Origin: Streptomyces antibioticus
GTDB lineage: Bacteria; Actinomycetota; Actinomycetes; Streptomycetales; Streptomycetaceae
Length of the DNA: 64,000 bases
Direction of reading: 5' to 3'
Assembly: GCF_001514065.1 (NCBI RefSeq)
Contig: NZ_KQ948430.1
Coordinates: forward strand, 429,816 to 493,815
This document shows, piece after piece, positions 1-7,682 of this stretch (positions are counted from its first letter, which is position 1; every line of letters begins with the position of its first letter). Position numbers and translations under genes: made by a program. The notes below the pieces were generated by a model that saw nothing but the letters and a program-made list of their open reading frames with translations, was not told the DNA's origin and did no database searches.

Positions 1-601
1 CCCCGGTCGCCACCTGACTCCCGAGGTAGGCGATCCGCACCGCGTTCTCCTCCTCCTCGGACCACGGCAGCGAGCGGGTGCGCTCGGCGGTGGCGATCTC
101 GTTCGCGGTGTACGTCGTCACGACCCCGTTGAGCAGCGCGACCAGCTCCGTCTTGGTGGCGAACGGCAGATCGAGCGGCTCCAGACAGTCCAGGCAGTGC
201 TCCAGGTAGCGAAGGCTGTTGGGGCTGAAGCCGTAGAACCCTGACATCAGCCGCGGCGCCCAGGTGTGCCGGTGCATGATCCCGCGCGTCTCCATCGCGT
301 TGCGGAGCATGTCGGCCCGCCAGTCACCCGAGGGCTCCCGGATCTCGTGCTCGGCGCCGATCGCGTCGATCATCAGCTCGTACAGGTCCTCCTTACGGGG
401 GACGTAGTTGTACAGCGACATGGTCCCGCAGCCCAGCTCGGCCGCGACTCGCCGCATCGACACCCCGTCCAGGCCCTCCGCGTCGGCGATCCGCACCGCC
501 GCCGCCGCGATGTCGGCACGGGTGTACGCCGGCTTCGGCCCACGGCCGGTGCGCTCGGGGCGCGCCCAGATCACTTCGGGTACGGCCGCTCGGCCCGCCA
601 T
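1..601 (-). CDS. TetR/AcrR family transcriptional regulator (C-terminus cut by window edge)
   Basis: A DNA-binding repressor, probably local to the divergent exporter. About 200 residues are visible. Residues about 26-70 form a TetR helix-turn-helix (TRADIAAAAVRIADAEG, then VAAELGCGTMSLYNYV). The ATG at 601 is chosen because an in-frame stop lies two codons upstream and GAGGTGA sits about 7 nt before it. The rest looks like a TetR C-terminal ligand domain of the TetR_C type and runs off the window. A double palindromic operator lies just upstream, which fits autoregulation plus control of the ABC genes. The ligand is unknown. Confidence 0.9.
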   Translation of the reverse strand, partial: MAGRAAVPEVIWARPERTGRGPKPAYTRADIAAAAVRIADAEGLDGVSMRRVAAELGCGTMSLYNYVPRKEDLYELMIDAIGAEHEIREPSGDWRADMLRNAMETRGIMHRHTWAPRLMSGFYGFSPNSLRYLEHCLDCLEPLDLPFATKTELVALLNGVVTTYTANEIATAERTRSLPWSEEEENAVRIAYLGSQVATG

Positions 602-625
602 CGGTCATCACCTCGGCCACCATCC

Positions 626-690
626 TAGTTACGTACAGCGTACGTAGTGCGCTATGGTCACCTCATGACTACTACGTACGCTGTACTTAG
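626..690. promoter_or_regulatory. paired TetR-type operators between regulator and exporter
   Basis: Operator 1 (630-646) reads TACGTAC-AGC-GTACGTA, a perfect 7-bp inverted repeat. Operator 2 (673-689) is the same sequence in the opposite orientation with one mismatch. Together, 633-648 and 671-686 are exact 16-bp reverse complements separated by 22 bp. Operator 2 lies inside the first codons of the ABC ATPase gene. A -10-like TATGGT at 654-659 sits only a few bases before the ATG at 665, so that transcript may be leaderless. This is the expected layout for a repressor blocking both divergent promoters. Confidence 0.75.
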
Positions 691-1615
691 TGAGGGTCTG
701 GAGAAGCGGTTCGGCGAGGTGCGTGCCCTGCGCGGGCTGGACCTGGCCGTCCCGCGGGGCACGGTCTGCGGGGTTCTCGGGCCGAACGGGGCGGGCAAGA
801 CGACGGCGGTACGACTGCTGACGACGCTGCTGCGCCCGGACGCCGGGTCGGCCAGGGTCGCGGGGCACGACCTGGTCCGCGAGGCCGCCGCCGTCCGCCG
901 CGCGATAGGCGTGACCGGGCAGTACGCGTCGGTCGACGGGGATCTCACCGGCCGGCAGAACCTGCGGCTGTTCGCCCGGCTGCACCGGATGCGGGCGCCC
1001 AACGAGCGGGCCGCCGAGCTGCTGGAGCGCTTCGGGCTCACCGAGGCCGCCGACCGGCCCGCGTCCACCTACTCGGGCGGGATGCGCCGCCGCCTGGACC
1101 TCGCAGCGAGCCTGGTCCGCCGCCCCGAGATCCTCTTCCTGGACGAGCCGACGACCGGCCTCGACCCGGCGAGCCGCGGCGCCATCTGGGACGCGGTCCG
1201 TGAGCTCAAGCAGGACGGCACGACGGTCCTGCTGACCACGCAGTACCTGGAGGAGGCGGACCAGCTCGCCGACGACATCGCCCTGGTGGACCGGGGCCTG
1301 GTCGCGCACACCGGCTCGCCGGCCCAGTTCAAGGCGGTCATCGGCACCTACGTCGAGGTCGTCGTCGCCGATCCGGAGGTGCTCGTCGAGGCGGCGGGCG
1401 TGCTGGACCGGCTCACCGGCGGGCAGCCGACGTTCGACCACGAGCGGGGGGCCGTCGGCGCGGTCACCCGGGACACCACGCTCACGCTGCCCCGGCTGGT
1501 GCGTGAACTGGACGCGGCCGGAGTGCCGTTGCTCGACGCGAGCATCGAACCACCCACGCTCGACGACGTGTTCCTGCGTCTGACGGCCGAACAGGAGCAG
1601 GAGGTCGCCGCATGA
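665..1615 (+). CDS. DrrA-like ABC exporter ATP-binding protein
   Basis: Cytoplasmic ATPase of a drug-exporter type ABC system (daunorubicin-resistance DrrA family). Of 316 residues, Walker A is GPNGAGKT at 39-46, the signature YSGGM at about 136-140, and Walker B is LFLDEPTTGLDP with D160/E161. A C-terminal DrrA-type extension ends in the usual PTLDDVFLRLT motif. The ATG at 665 is preferred over a GTG at 647: there is no good ribosome site, and a -10-like element sits just upstream, suggesting a leaderless message. Its stop overlaps the permease start (ATGA). The substrate cannot be told from sequence. Confidence 0.93.
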   Translation: MTTTYAVLSEGLEKRFGEVRALRGLDLAVPRGTVCGVLGPNGAGKTTAVRLLTTLLRPDAGSARVAGHDLVREAAAVRRAIGVTGQYASVDGDLTGRQNLRLFARLHRMRAPNERAAELLERFGLTEAADRPASTYSGGMRRRLDLAASLVRRPEILFLDEPTTGLDPASRGAIWDAVRELKQDGTTVLLTTQYLEEADQLADDIALVDRGLVAHTGSPAQFKAVIGTYVEVVVADPEVLVEAAGVLDRLTGGQPTFDHERGAVGAVTRDTTLTLPRLVRELDAAGVPLLDASIEPPTLDDVFLRLTAEQEQEVAA

Positions 1616-2394
1616 GCACCCTCGCCTTCGACGGGACGGCGATGCTGGGCCGCCAGTTGCTGCGGGTCCGCAACAACCCGGCACTGGTGATCCTGACCCA
1701 GACCATGCCGATCAGCATGCTGCTGTTCTTCGGCTATGTCTTCGGCAGCGCGCTGGCGATGCCGGGCGCGGAGTACCGCTCGTTCCTGGTGCCCGGACTC
1801 CTGGTGGCGACCGCCGCCAACGGGATCATGACCGGCATGTTCCAGGCCGCGCAGGACGTCCACCGGGGTGTGACGGACCGGCTGCGCACCCTGCCGGTCA
1901 GCCGGGCCGCCGTACCGGTGGGACAGGCCGCGGCGGACGTGCTCGTCACGGCCGTCGGCACGGTGCCGTTCCTGCTCGTCGGGCTCGCGGTGGGGTGGCG
2001 GATCGAGGGGTCGGCGCTCGAAGCGGTGGCGGCCGTGGGGCTGTTGCTGCTGTTCCGGTTCGCGTGCACCTGGGCCGGGATCTTCCTCGGGCTGCTCACG
2101 CGGAGCGAGGAGGCGGCCGGTCAGCTGGGCAGTGCGACGTTCATGCTGCCGCTGCTGTCCAACGCCTACATCCCGACCGACAACCTGCCGGGCTGGCTGC
2201 GCACGATCGCCGAGTGGAATCCGATCAGCGCGCTCACCACGGCCCTGCGGGAGCTGTTCGGCAATGCGCCGGTCCCGGAGGGGGCCGCTTGGCCGGTGGC
2301 GCATCCGGTCGCCGGGGCGCTGGCCTGGTGCGCGGTGCTGCTGGCGGTGTTCGTGCCGCTCGGGGTGCGCCGGTACGCGCGCGGCGAGGGCTGA
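1612..2394 (+). CDS. DrrB-like ABC exporter permease
   Basis: Membrane half of the DrrAB-type exporter, translationally coupled to the ATPase gene by an ATGA overlap. The 260-residue protein has about six hydrophobic segments, beginning near LVILTQTMPISMLLFFGYVF, and the ABC-2 family pattern GLLVATAANGIMTGMFQ followed by RLRTLPVSR. Length and motifs fit the DrrB/ABC2_membrane group. With the TetR gene it forms a self-regulated efflux module. Nearby genes give no hint of a biosynthetic cluster, so self-resistance is not implied. Confidence 0.92.
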   Translation: MSTLAFDGTAMLGRQLLRVRNNPALVILTQTMPISMLLFFGYVFGSALAMPGAEYRSFLVPGLLVATAANGIMTGMFQAAQDVHRGVTDRLRTLPVSRAAVPVGQAAADVLVTAVGTVPFLLVGLAVGWRIEGSALEAVAAVGLLLLFRFACTWAGIFLGLLTRSEEAAGQLGSATFMLPLLSNAYIPTDNLPGWLRTIAEWNPISALTTALRELFGNAPVPEGAAWPVAHPVAGALAWCAVLLAVFVPLGVRRYARGEG

Positions 2395-2437
2395 ACTCCG
2401 GTGGCCGAAGGGTGAGTTGAACGGTCACGCACAGAGG

Positions 2438-2466
2438 AGCCCCGGGGTGGTCCCGGGGCTTCTTTC
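2438..2466 (+). terminator. rho-independent terminator after the DrrAB operon
   Basis: AGCCCCGGG (2438-2446) pairs perfectly with CCCGGGGCT (2452-2460) around GTGGT and is followed by TCTTTC. It lies 44 bp after the permease stop. Confidence 0.8.
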
Positions 2467-2629
2467 GTCAACGGGTGGGCGTCGCCGACGAGTTCATGCC
2501 AGGTGGGGGAAGGTGCTTACTCGCGCCGGGCGGTCACCCCGGTGGGTGCCGCGTGCCGTGGGGATGACGGACGACGGGGTCGCGGCGCCGTGCCGGACCG
2601 GTGCGACCGCCCGAGCGCGAGTCGGGAGC

Positions 2630-2899
2630 TCAGTGCCCGCCGAACAGCGAACGACGCAGTCGGCGCAGCGGCGCGAAGAGCGAGACCCGACGGACCCGCG
2701 CCTTCTGGTCGCTGTGGTTGCGTACGGGCTCACGCGCTGTCAGTTCCCGCATCAGCGTGGTGGCCTCGGCCGTCTTCTGCTGCGGCACGGCGGGACCCGC
2801 CAGCACCGCGAGATGGCGGTCGAGGCGCGAACTGGTCGCGCTGCTCCCGCAGGTGATCGCAGGGACCCTCGCCCTGCTCCGCACTGTTATCTGTTCCAT
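2630..2899 (-). CDS. small basic hypothetical protein
   Basis: An 89-residue protein of unknown function. The ATG at 2899 has GGGGAG about 6 nt upstream, a better start than the longer reading from 2965. The chain is rich in Arg and Ser and ends in a strongly basic, amphipathic segment (SLFAPLRRLRRSLFGGH). No membrane segment or catalytic motif is visible. I have an impression that it is conserved in streptomycetes, from memory only. It reads alone, downstream of the anti-sigma gene on the same strand. Confidence 0.55.
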   Translation of the reverse strand: MEQITVRSRARVPAITCGSSATSSRLDRHLAVLAGPAVPQQKTAEATTLMRELTAREPVRNHSDQKARVRRVSLFAPLRRLRRSLFGGH

Positions 2900-3025
2900 G
2901 TCACTCCCCACCCGTACGAGTCCACCCGGCCCGGGCAGGGTAACCCTATCGCCCCCACGGGGCACGCGTGTATCGAGGTCACAGGATTCACCTTCCCCGT
3001 AAGGGCGTTGACGACCCCTCTTTGA

Positions 3026-3844
3026 TTACTCTCCGAATCCAACCGATTTCAGGGCGAGTTGGACAACCGGCTGGCTGGTGGGTTGCACTGAGCCACCATC
3101 GGGCTCGACGGTTACAGCGAGTGACGTGGCGGACTTGTCGAGACCGCTTGCGACCAAGGGCGTGTCGGCGTCGAAGAGCCCGAGGGAGCGCGGTTGCGCG
3201 TCGGGGCGCATGAGCCACAACTGGTTCACGCGGCCGCTCGGGATGTCGTCGTATCCGCTCAGGGTGATGACCGCCTGGCCCTCCGCCGCGGAGGCGACCA
3301 CACCGATGCTGCGCCCCCGCGCGTCCTTGCCGGTGCTGGCCCGGGCGTCCGGAGCTGCGAGAACGTGGGCGATCTCACGTGCCTGGGCGCGCTCGGCGTT
3401 CAGCTGGTCCTGCGTCTGGTTCGCCTGTACGGCGAACAGCGAGGCGACGACGAGGGCGGCGGCGGCCGTGGCGGTGGCGAAGGGCACGAACAGCGGGCGG
3501 CGCGCGCGAGGCGCGTGGGAGCGAGCCGGCGGCGCCTGGGTGCCCCAGACATGCGCCGGCAGCTGTGGCTGGCGCGCGGGGGCGCGTACCGGCTGTTCCT
3601 GCGCGGTCGTGCGGACGGCGGCCAGCACCCGGTCACGCATCGCGGGCGGCGCCGGGGCGGCCGTCGACCAGGCCAGCCGGACCGCGTCCTCGGAGAGCGC
3701 GCGGACCTCGGCGGCGCAGACCGGACAGTTCCTCAAGTGCTTCTCGAAGCGGGTCCGCTCGGCCGGCTCCAGCGCGTCCAGGGCGTAGGGGGCGGCCAGC
3801 GAGTGCGGGTCGTCGCGGCGCAGCAGTTTGTCGAGCAGGCTCAC
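3026..3844 (-). CDS. anti-sigma factor, RskA/zinc-binding type
   Basis: Membrane-anchored anti-sigma factor, the likely partner of the adjacent SigK-like sigma. Residues 1-60 hold a zinc-binding anti-sigma helix set with H36-x3-C40-x2-C43. A single transmembrane segment follows at about 120-145 (LFVPFATATAAAALVVASLF), then an extracytoplasmic RskA-like domain ending KSVGFGE (272 aa). The GTG at 3844 is chosen because it overlaps the sigma stop as GTGA; a GTG further upstream would run into the sigma gene. In related systems the outer domain is proteolysed to release sigma. Confidence 0.9.
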   Translation of the reverse strand: MSLLDKLLRRDDPHSLAAPYALDALEPAERTRFEKHLRNCPVCAAEVRALSEDAVRLAWSTAAPAPPAMRDRVLAAVRTTAQEQPVRAPARQPQLPAHVWGTQAPPARSHAPRARRPLFVPFATATAAAALVVASLFAVQANQTQDQLNAERAQAREIAHVLAAPDARASTGKDARGRSIGVVASAAEGQAVITLSGYDDIPSGRVNQLWLMRPDAQPRSLGLFDADTPLVASGLDKSATSLAVTVEPDGGSVQPTSQPVVQLALKSVGFGE

Positions 3845-4452
3845 GCCACACCTCCCAGGCACTCGCGCAGCCGGGTCAGTCCGTCGCGCATCCGGGTCTT
3901 GACGGTGCCCAGCGGCAGCGAGAGCCGCTCGGCCACTTCACGGTAGGTGTAGCCGTCGTAATAGGCGAGGGTGACGGACTGCCGCTGGAGGTCGGTGAGC
4001 CGTTCCAGGCAGCGGCGCACCCACTCGCGTTCGAGCCCCGCCTCCACCTCCTCGGTCACCTGGTCGAAGGCGGGGTGGTGGGCCCGCCAGGCCTCGCGCT
4101 GCTCGCGTTCGCCGGCCGCGCGGGCGCTGCGCACCCGGTCCACGGCCCGCCGGTGGGCGAGGGTGAGGACCCACGACAGGGCGCTGCCCCGGCCGGGGTC
4201 GAACCGCGCGGCGGACCGCCAGAGCTCCAGCAGCACTTCCTGGGCCACCTCCTCGGACTGCGCCGGATCGCGCACCACACGCCGTACGAGGCCGAACACC
4301 GGCCCGGACACCAGTCCGTACAGCTTCTCGAATGCCTTCTGGTCACCGCCGGCCACGAGTACCAGAAGCTCGTCCGCCTCCAACTCGTCTCCCCCTCCCG
4401 CGAGCCCGCATCTTGGTCGCCCCGTCTGACGAGGTATTCGCAACGCACACAC
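3841..4452 (-). CDS. ECF sigma factor, SigK-like
   Basis: RNA polymerase sigma factor of the extracytoplasmic-function class. Region 2 spans about residues 35-105 (AFEKLYGLVSGPVFGLVRRV, then SEEVAQEVLLELWR). Region 4 spans about 140-195, with the recognition helix near TYREVAERLSLPLGTVKTRM. The start is uncertain: the GTG at 4452 sits almost on the GGAGG, while a TTG at 4443 has ideal 8-nt spacing, so the true N-terminus may be three residues shorter. It is coupled to the anti-sigma gene by GTGA. The divergent DUF4331-TPR-NicO genes are the obvious candidate targets (inference). Confidence 0.92.
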   Translation of the reverse strand: MCALRIPRQTGRPRCGLAGGGDELEADELLVLVAGGDQKAFEKLYGLVSGPVFGLVRRVVRDPAQSEEVAQEVLLELWRSAARFDPGRGSALSWVLTLAHRRAVDRVRSARAAGEREQREAWRAHHPAFDQVTEEVEAGLEREWVRRCLERLTDLQRQSVTLAYYDGYTYREVAERLSLPLGTVKTRMRDGLTRLRECLGGVA

Positions 4453-4592
4453 CTCCGGATGGGGTTACGGATCAGAAGGCCGAAAACGCGGGTCGAACTG
4501 CGAGGAAATAAGTTTTCAGGTTCGACCAATCCGGCCTGCCCCCCGCTCCGAATCCCCCAGCGTCAGGCAAGTTGGGACTGAGGACGGACGGC

Positions 4593-6125
4593 ATGACACC
4601 TAACTCCAGGAGCGGTGCGGGGCGCAGGAGCCTCGCGACCCTCATCTGCGCTGCGCTGGCCGCCGGCGGGCTCGCCGCCGCCGGCGTGGCCACGCTGGAA
4701 CCGGGGGCGGCCTCCGCCTCCAGTCACCGGGAGGCCCCGCTGATCTCGGGCGACCCGCAGTACGACAACACGGACGTGTACGCGTTCGTCAGCCCGGACA
4801 AGCCGGACACCACGACGATCGTAGCCAACTGGATCCCCTTCGAGGACCCGTCGGGCGGCCCGAACTTCTACCAGTTCGCCGAGGATGCCCAGTACGACAT
4901 CCACATCGACAACAACGGTGACGGACAGGGCGAGTTGCTCTACCGCTTCACCTTCAAGACGCACGTGAAGAACAAGAAGACGTTCCTCTACAACACGGGC
5001 GCGGTCGACAGCCTCGACGACCCCGATCTCAACATCACGCAGACGTACGACATCGACCTGTTCCGGCTGAAGAACCAGCGGGTCCAGTACAAGACGAAGG
5101 TCGCCGACGACGTTCCGGTGGCGCCGTCGAACGTCGGCAAGGCGTCGATGCCGAACTACGAGAAGCTGCGCGACCAGGCCGTCTACAAGCTGCCCGGCGG
5201 TGCGACGTCGTTCGCGGGCCAGGCCGACGACCCGTTCTTCCTGGATCTGCGCGTCTTCGACCTGCTCTACGGCGGGAACCTCACCGAGGTCGGCAACGAC
5301 ACGCTCAAGGGCTACAACGTCAACTCCATAGCCCTTCAGGTCCCGACGGACATGATCACCGAGTCCAAGCACCAGCCGATCGTCGGTATCTGGTCGACGA
5401 CCCAGCGCCGGAACGCGCAGGGGTACTACTCCCAGGTCTCGCGGCTCGGCAACCCGCTGGTCAACGAGGTCGTCAACCCGCTCAAGGACAAGGACAAGTT
5501 CAACGCGTCCTCGCCGTGGTACGACGGGCAGTTCCTGAAGAACGTCACCAACCCCGAGCTGCCCAAGCTCATCGAGGCCATCTACAAGATCAAGGCGCCG
5601 GCCGAGCCGCGCAACGACCTCGTGGACGTGTTCCTCAAGGGAGTGAAGGGGCTGAACCAGCCGCCCCATGTCCGCGCGGCGGAAGAGCTGCGCCTCAACA
5701 CGTCCATCAAGCCCACCGATTCTCCGAAGCGGCTCGGTGTGCTTGATGGCGACAACGCAGGGTTCCCCAACGGGCGCCGTCTGACGGACGACGTGATCGA
5801 CGCCTCGCTCCAGGTCGTCGAGGGTGAACTGGTCGGTTCCAAGAACGACTTGGGCGACGCGGTCGACAAGAACGACAAGGACTTCGAGAAGTCCTTCCCG
5901 TACGTCGCCCTGCCGACCGAGGGGTCTCGCGGCCCGCTCGCCAAGGGGACCTCCGGTGGCAACGACGTCCGTAACCAGCTGGGCGATGCGTTGCAGCCGG
6001 CGGGGGCCGCCGGATCCGATGACACGACGCTGATCGCCGCGTCCGCCGGGGCGGGTGCGGCGGGCATCCTGCTCATCGGAGGCGGGCTCATGTGGTGGCG
6101 GCGGATGAGGACTCGGGCGTATTAG
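4593..6125 (+). CDS. DUF4331 family secreted/membrane-anchored protein
   Basis: A 510-residue exported protein of the DUF4331 family, function unknown. The N-terminus has a twin-arginine-like GRRS followed by a hydrophobic stretch and an ASA cleavage region near residue 40. Mature protein starts with the family hallmark SHREAPLISGDPQYDNTDVY. Acidic DNNGDGQGE at about 110 could bind a metal. A hydrophobic helix near the C-terminus and a basic tail (WWRRMRTRAY) suggest membrane anchoring. The ATG at 4593 has GAGGA 8 nt upstream, better than the TTG at 4572. It starts divergently from the sigma/anti-sigma pair. Confidence 0.88.
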   Translation: MTPNSRSGAGRRSLATLICAALAAGGLAAAGVATLEPGAASASSHREAPLISGDPQYDNTDVYAFVSPDKPDTTTIVANWIPFEDPSGGPNFYQFAEDAQYDIHIDNNGDGQGELLYRFTFKTHVKNKKTFLYNTGAVDSLDDPDLNITQTYDIDLFRLKNQRVQYKTKVADDVPVAPSNVGKASMPNYEKLRDQAVYKLPGGATSFAGQADDPFFLDLRVFDLLYGGNLTEVGNDTLKGYNVNSIALQVPTDMITESKHQPIVGIWSTTQRRNAQGYYSQVSRLGNPLVNEVVNPLKDKDKFNASSPWYDGQFLKNVTNPELPKLIEAIYKIKAPAEPRNDLVDVFLKGVKGLNQPPHVRAAEELRLNTSIKPTDSPKRLGVLDGDNAGFPNGRRLTDDVIDASLQVVEGELVGSKNDLGDAVDKNDKDFEKSFPYVALPTEGSRGPLAKGTSGGNDVRNQLGDALQPAGAAGSDDTTLIAASAGAGAAGILLIGGGLMWWRRMRTRAY

Positions 6126-6148
6126 GCCGGTTCTTCGGGTGCGGGTGT

Positions 6149-6181
6149 GCGGGGGCTGGTCGCGCAGTTCCCCGCGCCCCT
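6149..6181. repeat. dispersed Streptomyces GC-rich repeat element
   Basis: The core CGCGCAGTTCCCCGCGCCCC, preceded by GGGGGCTGGT, matches an intergenic element I recognise as very frequent in Streptomyces chromosomes (memory, not searched). It lies in the DUF4331-TPR spacer. Confidence 0.5.
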
Positions 6182-6209
6182 AGGTACCCGCAGTCGTCCC
6201 CCTTCAACT

Positions 6210-6254
6210 GGCGCGGCCCGCACGTACTCCATCCCCCACGGTGCGGGCCGCGCC
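6210..6254 (+). terminator. stem-loop after the DUF4331 gene
   Basis: 14-bp perfect arms (6210-6223 and 6241-6254, core GCGCGGCCCGCAC) enclose a 17-nt loop, with no strong T-run. It probably ends the DUF4331 transcript and would make the TPR-NicO pair a separate unit. Confidence 0.6.
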
Positions 6255-6272
6255 GCACGCTTCTTCAACTTC

Positions 6273-6285
6273 CTTGCACAGCAAG
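6273..6285 (+). promoter_or_regulatory. short palindrome before the TPR gene
   Basis: CTTGC-ACA-GCAAG is a perfect palindrome 20 bp before the ATG at 6306 and just ahead of AGGAGAGG. It is reminiscent of, but has shorter spacing than, the Nur (nickel uptake regulator) box. Given the downstream NicO-like gene it may be a metal-responsive site; this is weak inference. Confidence 0.3.
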
Positions 6286-6305
6286 CCTCGTAACTAGGAG
6301 AGGGC

Positions 6306-7682
6306 ATGGCCTCGCGTACGAACGCCGGTGAGTCGGAGACGTCGGCCGAGAGTGTCGTCGCTTGGCGGGTGCGGCTCGGTGGTTCGGCCGTGCTGCTGGC
6401 CATCGCGCTGACCGCCGGGTCCATCGCCGTCGGCGCGCTGCGGGACGGCGGAGGTACGACGACGGCCGCCGCCGCGCCGAGTGCCGTGTCACCGGCGCTG
6501 CTCACCGGTGCCGACCTCGACACGAGCATCGCCTCCCTCCAGGACCATCTGCGGTCCCAGCCCAAGGACTTCGGCGGCTGGGCCACCCTCGGTCTCGCCT
6601 ACGTGGAGCAGGCCCGCACCAAGGGCGACCCGTCCCGCTATCCGCAGGCCGACAAGGCCCTCGACCGGTCGCTGAAGCTGAAGCCGGACAACGAACAGGC
6701 CCTCGCCGGCCGCGCCGCCCTGGCCGCGGCCCGGCACCAGTTCGCCGATGCCCTGAAGTACGCCGACCAGGTGCTGAAGCAGAACCCCTACGACGAACGC
6801 GCCCTGTCCTCCCGCGTCGACGCCCTCGTCGAACTCGGCCGGTACGACGACGCCGCGAAGGCCGCCGACACGGCCGACGCCCGCAAGCCCGGCGTCCCGG
6901 TCTTCACGCGGTACGCGTACGTACGGGAGCTGCGCGGTGACGTCAGCACCGCCGAGCGGGTGCTGAAGCAGGCCCTCGCCTCCGCCACCACCCCCGGTGA
7001 CGTGGCCTACGTCGCCGCCCAGCTCGGTCAACTCGCCTTCAACCAGGGCGACTACGAGGCGGCCCTCACCCACTACGCCCGCGCGCTCGCCGCCGACGAG
7101 AACTACGTCCCCGCGCTCGAAGGCCGGGCCCGCGCCCAGGCCGCGAGCGGCGACCGGGCCGGCGCCCTCAAGAACATGGAGGACGTCGTCGCCCGCTACC
7201 CGCTGCCCGGCCCGCTCGTCGAACTCGGCGAGCTGTACCAGCAGGCCGGCGACCGGGAGAAGGCCGACGACCAGTACGCGCTCGTCGACGCCTGGACCGC
7301 CCTCGCCCGCGCCAACGGCGTCAACGCCGACCTCGACACCGCCCTCGCCGCCGCCGACCACGGCGACAAGGCCGCGGCGCTGCGCGCGGCCCGCGCCGAG
7401 TGGAAACGCCGGCACACCGTGCACACCGCGGACGCCCTCGCCTGGGCCCTGCACGTCAACGGCAAGGACGCCGAAGCCCTCCCCTACGCCCGGCAGGCCA
7501 CCGCCACCGGCTACCACAACGCCACGTTCCTCTACCACCGCGGCATGATCGAGCGGGCCACCGGCCACGCGAAGGACGCCCGCACCCACCTCAAGGCCGC
7601 CCTGAAACTGAACCCCGGCTTCTCACTCCTCGGCGCGGCCGAGGCCCGTAAGGCACTGAAGACCCTGGAGGCGGCCAAGTGA
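6306..7682 (+). CDS. membrane-anchored tetratricopeptide repeat protein
   Basis: A 458-residue protein with one N-terminal transmembrane segment (about residues 25-45, AVLLAIALTAGSIAVGAL), then an Ala-rich linker and multiple TPR units from about 75 to the end, for example DFGGWATLGLAYVEQARTK and ALTHYARALAADENYVPALE. TPRs usually mediate protein-protein contacts, so a scaffolding role outside the membrane is likely. The start has AGGAGAGG 5 nt upstream. Its stop overlaps the NicO-like gene (GTGA), so the two are co-translated. Confidence 0.87.
   Translation: MASRTNAGESETSAESVVAWRVRLGGSAVLLAIALTAGSIAVGALRDGGGTTTAAAAPSAVSPALLTGADLDTSIASLQDHLRSQPKDFGGWATLGLAYVEQARTKGDPSRYPQADKALDRSLKLKPDNEQALAGRAALAAARHQFADALKYADQVLKQNPYDERALSSRVDALVELGRYDDAAKAADTADARKPGVPVFTRYAYVRELRGDVSTAERVLKQALASATTPGDVAYVAAQLGQLAFNQGDYEAALTHYARALAADENYVPALEGRARAQAASGDRAGALKNMEDVVARYPLPGPLVELGELYQQAGDREKADDQYALVDAWTALARANGVNADLDTALAAADHGDKAAALRAARAEWKRRHTVHTADALAWALHVNGKDAEALPYARQATATGYHNATFLYHRGMIERATGHAKDARTHLKAALKLNPGFSLLGAAEARKALKTLEAAK

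Noticed and set aside
665-2394. DrrAB exporter as evidence of an antibiotic cluster
   Set aside because: No biosynthetic genes flank it; a TetR plus DrrAB pair is common in Streptomyces on its own.
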